A DNA stretch of 55,708 nt, taken from positions 1 through 55,708 of the forward strand of contig JAFYBZ010000012.1 of NCBI GenBank assembly GCA_017539905.1, read 5' to 3'. The notes under the pieces were generated by a model, which was not told the origin of the DNA, made no database searches, and was given only the letters and a program-made list of their open reading frames with translations. The DNA comes from Clostridia bacterium. GTDB taxonomy: Bacteria > Bacillota > Clostridia > TANB77 > UBA1234. This document shows positions 25,343 through 32,355 of this stretch, one piece after another. Made by a program: the position numbers and the translations under genes. The number at the start of each line of letters is the position of its first letter. The first letter of the stretch is position 1.

Positions 25343-26167
25343 ATGAAAAACGATGAGGCAAACACCAGAACAGAGCCGTTTTTACGGGTAAATGAGGATT
25401 GCAGATTTCTTGCAGATGAGGCAATGAAAAGGGAGGAAAGCATCATGGAAAAAGAAAAGAAGATAATTCCCATCGCAGAAAGGCGTACCATATTTCCCGC
25501 AAATAGTAATATCAAAAATAGTAGCTATGGCGGATATGATACTTCAGGTCTTTCTGAGGAAGAATTTGAGGAACTTATTTCAAAATCATTGCTTATTTCA
25601 AGAGGACAAACAATAACTCATTTTTTGGATGAATATCCAATTGCTGTTTACAAATGTGATGAAAGCGCTTGTTATGAAATTGATCCAGAATATAGGCTGA
25701 ATGCTTTTGTTCGGTCTATTCACTTGTCTATTGCAGATGCAGGTAAAGAATGGTGCATAAAGAAAGAAGATTCTTTTGATTCAAACTATGTTAATGAAAG
25801 TGTCGTTGCTTACTATGAAGATAACTATGGAAACCGTAAAATGATTGAACAAAGAGAACTTATTTCTTTCTTATTTCGAAAGCCTGAACTTGTTGTATCA
25901 CCTGAAGGGGTACTTGTTTTTTATACGAATAAAGATATTTTGGCTACGCTCGATATGGATCATTATATATATATTAACGATGCTGATATTCTGCAGGATG
26001 GTTTTAATATAGTGCAATGCAAGGTAAATAATGAAGGACTAACTATACATATCATGGATAATAATGATGGCGTTTTAATGTCTAGAAGTGCGGGAACATA
26101 TCGACTGAACTTTAGTTTTGATTTTACAAAGTGTGAGCCTATTCACTATACATTGACTAAAGTATAA
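25343..26167 (+). CDS. Hypothetical protein with shared N-terminal DCRFLADEAMKREE segment
   Basis: 274 residues, GGAGGACATCAAA before ATG. Residues ~17-33 (NEDCRFLADEAMKREESIM) recur almost exactly at the start of the unrelated protein at 29.3 kb. The codons for KREES contain GGGAGGAAAG, 6 bases before an in-frame ATG at 25445, so a second internal start is plausible and the first ~34 codons may function as a leader. The rest is an unrecognised beta-rich domain. Ends the first multi-gene unit of the array. Confidence 0.7.
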   Translation: MKNDEANTRTEPFLRVNEDCRFLADEAMKREESIMEKEKKIIPIAERRTIFPANSNIKNSSYGGYDTSGLSEEEFEELISKSLLISRGQTITHFLDEYPIAVYKCDESACYEIDPEYRLNAFVRSIHLSIADAGKEWCIKKEDSFDSNYVNESVVAYYEDNYGNRKMIEQRELISFLFRKPELVVSPEGVLVFYTNKDILATLDMDHYIYINDADILQDGFNIVQCKVNNEGLTIHIMDNNDGVLMSRSAGTYRLNFSFDFTKCEPIHYTLTKV

Positions 26168-26193
26168 TTACTTCATTTTACCAATTTCAATTT

Positions 26194-26217
26194 GCAGGGA
26201 AAATTCCCTGCTTTTTT
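26194..26217 (+). terminator. Shared array terminator, copy 1
   Basis: GCAGGGAA / TTCCCTGC stem with T6. The same sequence ends the unit at 27925, and variants occur at 29942 and 31992. A second small hairpin with the ATTGCCTCAAAGACAGC motif follows at ~26235-26270. Confidence 0.85.
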
Positions 26218-26272
26218 GTTGCAGTTTTACACTAAATTGCCTCAAAGACAGCTTAAAATAGGCTTTTTTAAG

Positions 26273-26352
26273 TTGCATTTTATGTCAATTCATGATATGA
26301 TAGCCTCGCAAGTGAATTTTTTATAAATTACCTTTACAATTAAAAAGGAGGA
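26273..26352 (+). promoter_or_regulatory. Shared promoter-leader repeat, copy 2
   Basis: TTGCAT (26273-26278), 17 bp, TATGAT (26296-26301), then CTCGCAAGTGAATTTTTTAT, TACCTTTACAATTAAAAAGGAGG. Confidence 0.82.
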
Positions 26353-26359
26353 AGTATCT

Positions 26360-26593
26360 ATGACTTTTGAATGGTGGATATTCGTTATAGTTTTTATTTT
26401 ATTTGTTTCTTGGTTAGCACTCATGGCTATTAAAACAAATAATAAAATCATTAAAGAAGAAGAACTTTACAGAAAATTTGGAACAAGTGATATTAATACA
26501 ATTAGAAGAGTATATGGCATTAAAGATTCGGGTACAAGTTTGGATGAGAAAGAAATATATTCACTTTCATTAGAAGATTTAGGACTTGAGTAA
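26360..26593 (+). CDS. Small single-pass membrane protein
   Basis: 77 residues. The N-terminal hydrophobic segment WWIFVIVFILFVSWLALMAI (residues ~5-24) is followed by a Lys/Glu-rich cytoplasmic region. No family recognised. First gene after promoter-leader copy 2. Confidence 0.65.
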   Translation: MTFEWWIFVIVFILFVSWLALMAIKTNNKIIKEEELYRKFGTSDINTIRRVYGIKDSGTSLDEKEIYSLSLEDLGLE

Positions 26594-26622
26594 AAATGAG
26601 CACAATAAGGAGGATAACAAAG

Positions 26623-27102
26623 ATGAAAGCAAAAAAGATTATAAAACAAGAAATTGATCTCGACATTGCTAAGATTACGCTTCTGTCTGAAGAAGAGTAT
26701 GAAGCAGCAAAAAACATTATTCCAGTACGAGATGACCGGTGGTGGCTACGGTCACCCATTGAATTCTTTGAGCCGATTGCCACCTATCTTGTTAGCAAAG
26801 TTGGTAAATTAGACAGTTCTTATGTGCCTGATATCTACGGAGTGCGACCCGCTTTGAAAATCCGAAATCTCAAATCTTCCGGTTTGATTATTGAAGATAA
26901 AATCGAACTTGCTTGGCATGCATGGACAGTCATTTCTGACGAATTAGCATTGTGCGATGACATTGTCGGACATACTTTCTTCAGGGAAGACATGAAAGCA
27001 GAAGATGCCAACAATTATGAAAAATCCGACATTAAAAAGTGGCTCGAAAACTGGGCTGCTGAAAACGGGATTGATATTAGCGTAGTTTTAACCACAACCT
27101 GA
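26623..27102 (+). CDS. DUF6273-like protein
   Basis: 159 residues from ATG 26623 (GGAGG 9 bases upstream). ITLLSEEEYE, DDRWWLRSP and YGVRPALKI match the DUF6273 pattern seen in many gut-bacterial proteins and thought to resemble a C-type-lectin/sulfatase-modifying fold. The ligand is unknown. The second half has distinctly higher G+C than the neighbours, which suggests a separate origin. Confidence 0.6.
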   Translation: MKAKKIIKQEIDLDIAKITLLSEEEYEAAKNIIPVRDDRWWLRSPIEFFEPIATYLVSKVGKLDSSYVPDIYGVRPALKIRNLKSSGLIIEDKIELAWHAWTVISDELALCDDIVGHTFFREDMKAEDANNYEKSDIKKWLENWAAENGIDISVVLTTT

Positions 27103-27132
27103 CCATAAAAAGAAATAAGGAGGACAGTATAC

Positions 27133-27207
27133 GGGCGTAGAGAAAATACTGCAAAAAGATTCAAGAATGAAAAGACTGAAAACCTGATACTCAACGCAAT
27201 TGATTAA
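27133..27207 (+). pseudogene. Truncated 3' tail of a paralogue of the 22.9-kb gene
   Basis: The frame reads GRRENTAKRFKNEKTENLIL and stops at TAA 27205-27207, matching the last 24 residues of the basic protein at 22858-23688 (WRKEQTAKRFRNEKYENRIL...). No start codon or upstream portion remains. A relic of cassette loss. Confidence 0.75.
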
Positions 27208-27223
27208 ATAGGAGGATAGCAAC

Positions 27224-27916
27224 ATGAAAAAGATTTTGCAACTCATTGTCGGGTATCCTACTGGTTTTGAAAAAGAAGGAAATAGACAATGGTATTATAC
27301 TCTTGCACTCATAATGAATTGTATGCTCATATGGTGGCTTAAACCGGAATTAGGAGCTTTATTTACCATTTGTGCTGTTATTCATTTTGCGATGACTGTT
27401 ATTTATGGTCTTAATGATTTAGTAGATTTTTTAGCAAATAAAAGATGCTTAATGTATTCAATATTATATTTTGTAATTCATCTTATATTGTTTATTGTAT
27501 GTATGATTTTCAGTTGGCAATGGGCACTTATAACTTCTGCAGTCGTGGTTGTTGCATGCTTAATTGCACCAGATGATATGGGATATAACATTTTTATGCG
27601 TCCACCCAAAGGATATGATCTTGATTGTGGAAATAATAATGTAGCGGGAATTCTACTATGTCATACATTTTGGCTTGCTATTTTTATTACAATAACTCTG
27701 TTGCTTCCAATTTCAATTTGGATAAGAATCGCAATTATTGTAGCTTGTATGATTCTTCATCCATTTATAGATATTCTTGAAGGTGAATGTGTTGATGTAG
27801 TAGAAATAGCAGATGATGTTGTAGAAATATCATATGATGCTTTCCACAATATAGTGGATAATTTTAAAAATAAAAAAAAGAGTATGGCTGATGAAGAAAA
27901 AAAATCTGATTCTTGA
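27224..27916 (+). CDS. Polytopic membrane protein, unknown
   Basis: 230 residues, ATAGGAGG ribosome site. Five or six hydrophobic segments between residues ~25 and 190, then an acidic and Lys-rich tail. No recognised family. It follows the gene remnant at 27.1 kb and ends at an array-type terminator. Confidence 0.7.
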   Translation: MKKILQLIVGYPTGFEKEGNRQWYYTLALIMNCMLIWWLKPELGALFTICAVIHFAMTVIYGLNDLVDFLANKRCLMYSILYFVIHLILFIVCMIFSWQWALITSAVVVVACLIAPDDMGYNIFMRPPKGYDLDCGNNNVAGILLCHTFWLAIFITITLLLPISIWIRIAIIVACMILHPFIDILEGECVDVVEIADDVVEISYDAFHNIVDNFKNKKKSMADEEKKSDS

Positions 27917-27924
27917 TTTTTAAG

Positions 27925-27948
27925 GCGGGGAAAATTCCCTGCTTTTTT
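27925..27948 (+). terminator. Shared array terminator, copy 2
   Basis: GCGGGGAA / TTCCCTGC (one G-T) with T6, followed by the AATTGCCTCAAAGATAG motif found after other array terminators. Confidence 0.82.
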
Positions 27949-28004
27949 GTTGTTATTTCTTGTTAAATTGCCTCAAAGATAGATTAAAATATGGATTTTT
28001 TTGA

Positions 28005-28033
28005 TTGAAAATTATGTTAACTTATGCTATAAT
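28005..28033 (+). promoter_or_regulatory. Array promoter with a variant leader
   Basis: TTGAAA (28005-28010), 17 bp, TATAAT (28028-28033). The upstream part matches the shared repeat (TTTGATTGAAAATTATGT as at 33611), but the GCAAGTGAAT leader is replaced by an unrelated 70-base leader. Confidence 0.7.
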
Positions 28034-28110
28034 ATACTTGGTTTCCATAGGTAAAACTTTATAAATCGGTATTAATATTTTATTAACGAAGAAAGGTGGA
28101 GGTATTTTTT

Positions 28111-28509
28111 ATGCCAAACTTAAAAGATGTCTTTTTCTATTGGATTCATTTTCCCTCAAGTGAACCTCATGACTGTTGTTGGGTGACTGATGTTGAATTT
28201 ATAAGTCGAGATAAGGGAAAAGTGAAAAATGCTTTGAAGGACGCAGAAATAGAATCTACACAAGATAATGAAATTAAGCGTTTTGAAAGTGATGTAAAAA
28301 TCACAGGGCCAAAGGTTTGGGTTCTTTTTAGCTATGATGCAGAAGATCCGTGCTATGCCCGAATCCAATCCATTGGGAATACTCGTGAAGAATGCTTGGA
28401 AGAGTCTTACAAAGAGTATCCAGAAGAGGAAGAATGGTCTGAAAAAGAAACTCATCGCAAACTAAATGAATATTTTGGTCTGAAAATAAAGGAAATGGAA
28501 ATTTCATAA
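28111..28509 (+). CDS. Hypothetical acidic protein
   Basis: 132 residues; ATG 28111 sits 8 bases after GGTGGAGG, and the upstream GTG overlaps that site. PNLKDVFFYWIHFPSSEPHD opens it; an acidic C-terminus follows. No family recognised. Confidence 0.65.
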   Translation: MPNLKDVFFYWIHFPSSEPHDCCWVTDVEFISRDKGKVKNALKDAEIESTQDNEIKRFESDVKITGPKVWVLFSYDAEDPCYARIQSIGNTREECLEESYKEYPEEEEWSEKETHRKLNEYFGLKIKEMEIS

Positions 28510-28518
28510 GAAAATGCA

Positions 28519-28546
28519 AAAAGAACCTCATACGAGGTTCTTTTTG
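28519..28546 (+). terminator. Intrinsic terminator
   Basis: AAGAACCTC / GAGGTTCTT with loop ATAC and T5, followed by AATTGCCTCATAGACAGC and an AGCTT/AAGCT hairpin. Confidence 0.85.
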
Positions 28547-28592
28547 TTATGTCAAATTGCCTCATAGACAGCTTAAAATAAGCTATTTTTCG

Positions 28593-28673
28593 TTGATATT
28601 TCTTCAAAATCATGATATGATTACCCAGCAAGTGAATCTGTTATAAACGACCTTAGTAATTAATAAGGAGGGC
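28593..28673 (+). promoter_or_regulatory. Shared promoter-leader repeat, copy 3
   Basis: TTGATA (28593-28598), 17 bp, TATGAT (28616-28621), CCAGCAAGTGAATCTG, CGACCTTAGTAATTAATAAG, GAGGG. Confidence 0.85.
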
Positions 28674-28677
28674 ATTC

Positions 28678-28854
28678 GTGAAAAGAATTGCATATATTGA
28701 TAAGTTATATGAAGGTGGAATGACTCAGTACAGAATAAAATTATGTCCTTATTTTTCTTTCGACTTTAGTGGTTGTGATGTCGCATATGCGTTAAGCATA
28801 AGGGAAGTATTTGAATTTACTAGACACATAGTTTTTTGTGATGGAACTGATTAA
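28678..28854 (+). CDS. Small protein of a three-copy array family, copy A
   Basis: 58 residues, GTG start with AAGGAGGG 6 bases upstream. The core [20 protein letters not shown] and RHIVFCDGT is shared by the copies at 30.2 and 32.2 kb. Copy C at 32158 is almost identical including ~80 bases of upstream DNA. Two Cys residues and Phe/Tyr-rich strands; no known domain. Below the length limit of most gene callers, supported by the copies and mostly synonymous differences. Confidence 0.75.
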   Translation: MKRIAYIDKLYEGGMTQYRIKLCPYFSFDFSGCDVAYALSIREVFEFTRHIVFCDGTD

Positions 28855-28901
28855 TCTAAATAAATGATTAAAAGCGAGGGAATATTTGTTCAAAATCATG
28901 A

Positions 28902-28957
28902 TATGATTACCCAGCAAGTGAATCTTTTTAAAATAACCTTAGTAATTAATAAGGAGG
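28902..28957 (+). promoter_or_regulatory. Shared promoter-leader repeat, copy 4 (no clear -35)
   Basis: TATGAT (28902-28907), CCAGCAAGTGAATCTTTTTA, ATAACCTTAGTAATTAATAA, GGAGG. The region 17 bases upstream of the -10 shows no good -35, so this copy may depend on read-through from the previous unit. Confidence 0.7.
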
Positions 28958-28967
28958 AAAGTAGTGT

Positions 28968-29252
28968 ATGAAACGGGAACTTAAAATAATCGTATTTGTA
29001 ATTATTTTTATCATTTGCTCTATACTTCTTTCAGGATGTGCTAATCAAAATAATCCAGAATATCTCGAAGAGAATTTTGAATTTGGTAGTTATCATTTAT
29101 ATAAGACAGATGACGCTAATAGGTATCTTAAATTTTTAGAAAGTTTTGATGATACTAAATTTGAAATAGTAGATATTTCTTATGGGTATCAAGATCATGT
29201 AGATAATGCTAGTAAGCATGATGAGTTTTTAGTAACATATCGTTCTAGATAG
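28968..29252 (+). CDS. Small lipoprotein
   Basis: 94 residues. Type II signal peptide: MKRELKIIVFVIIFIICS then lipobox LLSGC at residues ~20-24. The mature part (~70 residues) is acidic and unrecognised. It would be lipid-anchored on the outer face of the membrane. Confidence 0.75.
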   Translation: MKRELKIIVFVIIFIICSILLSGCANQNNPEYLEENFEFGSYHLYKTDDANRYLKFLESFDDTKFEIVDISYGYQDHVDNASKHDEFLVTYRSR

Positions 29253-29333
29253 GTTCTTGTTTTTTGATATGTTTAAACTTTCAAAAGAAGAATTTGATGC
29301 ACTATGATTAAAAAAATAAAGGAGGACATCAAA

Positions 29334-29846
29334 ATGGAGCAGTGCAATAAACCTAACGAAGCAAAAGGACTTTTCAATCGTGTCATGGTAGACTGCAGAT
29401 TTCTCGCAGATGAAGCTATGAAAAGAGAGGAAGAAATCATGAAAAAGACAACGACAATGCAATCGGAAGACAAAAAATGTTCCATGGAAAAGGTAAGGTT
29501 ATATCATAAGCCAATGTTTGTTGTTCATTTGGACATGGTATCTCGGTTGGAAGCAGAGATTAAAGAAAGTGAAGTTTTAAAAGACAAAAAATACAATTGG
29601 ATAGGCACTTGTACTCTCACAAAGACAAATCCCAATACAGCCAGTGATTATGAAGTTGGTGGTATGGCACTTGCTATGTTTGATAATGAAAAAGCAATTG
29701 CTATTCTTGCTGAAAGTGATATGGGGCTGGTTGAACAGTTTATGAAAGAACTTGATGGTTATCAAAAGATTTATCTATTTTATAATCAAGACTATGAAGC
29801 CTTCAAAAAGTACAATACGAAAAATCTTGAATTAGTTCTGGCTTAA
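29334..29846 (+). CDS. Hypothetical protein with shared N-terminal DCRFLADEAMKREE segment
   Basis: 170 residues from ATG 29334, preceded by AAAGGAGGACATCAAA, the same ribosome site context as at 25343 and 30795. The N-terminal VDCRFLADEAMKREEEIM matches the 25.3-kb protein with synonymous codon changes. The C-terminal FDNEKAIAILAESDMGLVEQ...YQKIYLFYNQDYEAFKKY recurs as a broken copy at 31.8 kb. Unknown function. Confidence 0.7.
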   Translation: MEQCNKPNEAKGLFNRVMVDCRFLADEAMKREEEIMKKTTTMQSEDKKCSMEKVRLYHKPMFVVHLDMVSRLEAEIKESEVLKDKKYNWIGTCTLTKTNPNTASDYEVGGMALAMFDNEKAIAILAESDMGLVEQFMKELDGYQKIYLFYNQDYEAFKKYNTKNLELVLA

Positions 29847-29941
29847 TTTTCAGTGTTTTTAAGTAGTAATTACTATTTATTTTGTTATTAAAGGCAGGGA
29901 AGATGAAACTTTTCTTATGTCATAATATATCAAAATGGCTT

Positions 29942-29976
29942 ATAGGTAGGGAAAAATTCCCCGCCTATTTTTTTTG
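29942..29976 (+). terminator. Shared array terminator, copy 3 (variant)
   Basis: ATAGGTAGGG / CCCCGCCTAT imperfect stem with T8. The intergenic stretch 29847-29941 has no gene. Confidence 0.7.
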
Positions 29977-29985
29977 TTACTCATA

Positions 29986-30066
29986 TTGAATTTTATGTAA
30001 ATTCATGATAATATACTTTAGCCAATTAAATCGTTTTATATAACCTTTATAATTATGAGGGAGGGA
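29986..30066 (+). promoter_or_regulatory. Shared promoter-leader repeat, copy 5 (diverged)
   Basis: TTGAAT (29986-29991), 17 bp, TAATAT (30009-30014), then a leader aligned to the others only in TATAACCTTTATAATTA and GAGGGAGGG. Confidence 0.6.
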
Positions 30067-30071
30067 TTCTC

Positions 30072-30257
30072 TTGAACAAGGATATTTCTCGAGAAGAGGA
30101 TAAGCCACATGTAAATATTGGAACTATTGGCCATGTAGATCATAGTAAAAGAACGTTGTGGGCTGCTATTCAAATAGTAATGTCGATAAAAGAAAAAGAG
30201 TCCGAGGAGAATGGTAAAAATGGAAGCATTACAGAAGACGGCATTAAAAAGGATTGA
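30072..30257 (+). CDS. EF-Tu N-terminus-like small protein (degenerate P-loop)
   Basis: 61 residues, TTG start 5-6 bases after GGGAGGG. Residues 11-33, [23 protein letters not shown], match the N-terminus of elongation factor Tu (KPHVN[IV][17 protein letters not shown]). The P-loop GHVDHGKT has become GHVDHSKR, so nucleotide binding is unlikely. Nothing after residue ~35 resembles EF-Tu. It is either a decayed tuf fragment captured as cargo or a functional mimic of the EF-Tu N-terminal segment. It overlaps the next gene out of frame by 38 bases. Confidence 0.6.
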   Translation: MNKDISREEDKPHVNIGTIGHVDHSKRTLWAAIQIVMSIKEKESEENGKNGSITEDGIKKD

Positions 30258-30420
30258 CTTTATTCAAAAGGTTTATGAAGGTGGAATGATTCAGTACAGG
30301 ATGCAATTGTGTCGTTTCTATTCTTTTGATTTTAGTGGCTGCGATGTAGCATATGCGTTAAGCATAAGGGAAGTATTTGAATTTACTAGACACATAGTTT
30401 TTTGTGATGGAACTCATTAA
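30220..30420 (+). CDS. Small protein of a three-copy array family, copy B
   Basis: 66 residues from ATG 30220 (GAGGAG 10 bases upstream; ATG 30211 is too close). The C-terminal [20 protein letters not shown] block is identical to copies A and C, while the first 30 residues have diverged. The 3' flank (30421-30465) is identical to that of copy A, showing a segmental duplication. Confidence 0.7.
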   Translation: MEALQKTALKRIDFIQKVYEGGMIQYRMQLCRFYSFDFSGCDVAYALSIREVFEFTRHIVFCDGTH

Positions 30421-30481
30421 TCTAAATAAATGATTAAAAGCGAGGGAATATTTGTTCAAAATCATATAAGGAGGAGAGAAA

Positions 30482-30760
30482 ATGCTTAACTTTTACGAAA
30501 GTTTAGATTTTAGCGATAATCGGTCAATAGGAATTATTTTTGATTTTCAAAAAGATGATTTGTTTTACTTTAACCTATACACATTTTCAAAAATAGATAA
30601 TCAAATTCAAGTAGGACGATTGATTTATAATTTTAAGAAGAAAGACCTTTTTATTACTGCTATAGCGCATTACAATAATGTTTTACAAAAAGAAAAGGCA
30701 TTTTTAGTAGCAGATATTGAATCATTTGCAGAACAGTTTAACAAATTTTGTTCCGATTAA
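30482..30760 (+). CDS. Hypothetical protein
   Basis: 92 residues, ATAAGGAGGAGAG ribosome site. Its promoter-leader looks like copy 4 with an internal deletion: TTTGTTCAAAATCAT is fused directly to ATAAGGAGGA. Aromatic-rich N-terminus, no recognised family. Confidence 0.65.
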   Translation: MLNFYESLDFSDNRSIGIIFDFQKDDLFYFNLYTFSKIDNQIQVGRLIYNFKKKDLFITAIAHYNNVLQKEKAFLVADIESFAEQFNKFCSD

Positions 30761-30794
30761 AAAAATAAGATTTGCAAATATGGAGGACATCAAA

Positions 30795-31718
30795 ATGGAA
30801 AAGATGGCAAAGGTATACATCCCAATGCCTGAAAACTGTCTCAAATGTGACATTCTAAAAGAATGGTATGGTACGGATAGAGAAACTACTTTTGTACGGT
30901 GTCATGCGGGTAAATGTGAAATGCCAATGTTACCAGGATATTATAAAGATAGTAAACTTCGCCCAACATATTGTCCAGCAATAGAAGAAGAGTTACAGAA
31001 TGAAGCTAGAAGAGTATGTGAACCTGAAGGTGATTTAATGGACTTTAAAGATATTAATGTTACTAAAAGTGATATCAAAGATGATTCTTTTGTTTTGATT
31101 GAGGCTTCCAAATTGTCGCTGGAAGATGATTTCTTGCAGTATGAGCCTCTGACGTATAATCAGGAGACGCTCAAAGAGTACTTGACAACTGCAATCAAGA
31201 GTGGACTGTCGGATTTTTACCGACCGAAATATGATTCTTCCGTTGATGAAAATGGAAACATCGTATTTGTGGCTGGCAAAGAGCCTGCGGTTGGACATTC
31301 TTACAACTGGTGTGTAGAAGCTGCCAAGAAGTACGTAAGCGACCGTAAAATCAGGCTTGGCACTAAGAATGAGTATGTGGCATTCTTGGGGGTGCTTATC
31401 AAGAAACTCATCGCAAGAGGATGGAGTGTTGCGGATGCGTGGCATGCAGTTTGCGATGATTCGAAGATGCTAGGACATTACTGGAACTCAGAAAATGCAA
31501 AGCATGCTTTCGAAGATACTGGCTCTCGAGAAGTTTGCGGTTTCTTCGACCTTGCCAATACATTCAAAATTTTGGCATGGGATGATGAAGCCGGCGGGTT
31601 CTGGCTGGCTTCCGGTAACTACGATAATCTTAGCTATAACAATCCGCTGGCCGACCTAGGTCTCTACTACTATCAAGATTACGACTACTTCGGTGGTGTA
31701 AGTTGGTACGTGCTTTAA
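30795..31718 (+). CDS. Phage-like protein with Cys cluster and lectin-like variable C-terminus
   Basis: 307 residues, GGAGGACATCAAA before ATG. Residues ~10-60 hold CLKCDILKEWYG, RCHAGKCEMP and YCPA, a possible zinc site. Residues ~185-307 (RLGTKNEYVAFLGVLIKKLI, GHYWNSENAKHAFE, GGFWLASGNYDNLS, ADLGLYYYQDYDYFGGVSWY) resemble the aromatic/Asn-rich C-type-lectin-like tails of variable phage and gut bacterial proteins. The second half is markedly richer in G+C (from ~31110), suggesting a fusion or transferred block. Molecular function unknown. Confidence 0.6.
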   Translation: MEKMAKVYIPMPENCLKCDILKEWYGTDRETTFVRCHAGKCEMPMLPGYYKDSKLRPTYCPAIEEELQNEARRVCEPEGDLMDFKDINVTKSDIKDDSFVLIEASKLSLEDDFLQYEPLTYNQETLKEYLTTAIKSGLSDFYRPKYDSSVDENGNIVFVAGKEPAVGHSYNWCVEAAKKYVSDRKIRLGTKNEYVAFLGVLIKKLIARGWSVADAWHAVCDDSKMLGHYWNSENAKHAFEDTGSREVCGFFDLANTFKILAWDDEAGGFWLASGNYDNLSYNNPLADLGLYYYQDYDYFGGVSWYVL

Positions 31719-31784
31719 AAGTAGCACTGTCCACTGATAACAAAATTAAAACATGAACATGGGGACATCCATTGTTTGTGCATT

Positions 31785-31943
31785 AAAAAAGCAATTGCCA
31801 ATCTAGCTGAAAGTGATATGGGACTTGTCGAACAATTTATGAAAGAGCTTGAGGGGTATGAGAAAATTTATCTTTTTGATGAATCAGACTATGAAATCTT
31901 CAGTAAGTATAATGAAAAGAAAATAGATATCATCATGGACTGA
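31785..31943 (+). pseudogene. 3' fragment of a paralogue of the 29.3-kb gene
   Basis: The frame reads KKAIANLAESDMGLVEQFMK, then ELEGYEKIYLF...YEIFSKYNEKK and stops at TGA 31941-31943, matching the last ~52 residues of the 29334-29846 protein. There is no start; the upstream part is missing and abuts the high-G+C lectin-like gene. Confidence 0.8.
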
Positions 31944-31991
31944 TTTTCGATATTTATATGTAGATAGTAATTACTATTTATTTTGTTATAA

Positions 31992-32019
31992 AAGGCAGGG
32001 AAATCCCTGCCTTCTTTTA
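31992..32019 (+). terminator. Shared array terminator, copy 4
   Basis: AAGGCAGGG / CCCTGCCTT stem, T-rich tail; followed at 32047-32070 by a second hairpin CAGCC / GGCTG at the position of the AGCTT/AAGCT hairpin of other units. Confidence 0.82.
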
Positions 32020-32073
32020 TGCCATAATATATAAAATTGCCATAAAGACAGCCAACTTTCGGCTGCCTTTTAC

Positions 32074-32153
32074 TTGAATTTTATGTAAATCCGTGATATA
32101 ATGCCCCAGCAAGTGAATCTGTTTAAACGACCTTAGTAATTAATAAGGAGGGC
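32074..32153 (+). promoter_or_regulatory. Shared promoter-leader repeat, copy 6
   Basis: TTGAAT (32074-32079), 17 bp, TATAAT (32097-32102), CCAGCAAGTGAATCTGTTTA, ACGACCTTAGTAATTAATAA, GGAGGG. Nearly identical to copy 3. Confidence 0.88.
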
Positions 32154-32157
32154 ATTC

Positions 32158-32334
32158 GTGAAAAGAATTGCATATATTGATAAGTTATATGAAGGTGGAA
32201 TGACTCAGTACAGAATAAAATTATGTCCTTATTTTTCTTTCGACTTTAGTGGCTGTGATGTAGCATATGCATTAAGTATAAGGGAAGTATTTGAATTTAC
32301 TAGACACATAGTTTTTTGTGATGGGACTGATTGA
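32158..32334 (+). CDS. Small protein of a three-copy array family, copy C
   Basis: 58 residues, GTG start. Protein identical to copy A (28678); the few DNA differences are synonymous (for example GGT/GGC, GTC/GTA, GCG/GCA), which argues that the peptide is translated and under selection. Confidence 0.75.
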   Translation: MKRIAYIDKLYEGGMTQYRIKLCPYFSFDFSGCDVAYALSIREVFEFTRHIVFCDGTD

Positions 32335-32355
32335 TATAAGTAATGAGGGGGACTT

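Noticed and set aside
29268..29306. 12-codon ORF MFKLSKEEFDAL after the lipoprotein gene
   Set aside because: No ribosome site and too short; likely a remnant of a longer gene.
31035..31445. Antisense ORF of 136 codons opposite the lectin-like gene
   Set aside because: Shadow frame with no ribosome site; the plus strand fits known phage-like motifs.
30795..31718. Complete diversity-generating retroelement
   Set aside because: There is no reverse transcriptase and no template repeat in the window; only the target-like tail is suggestive.
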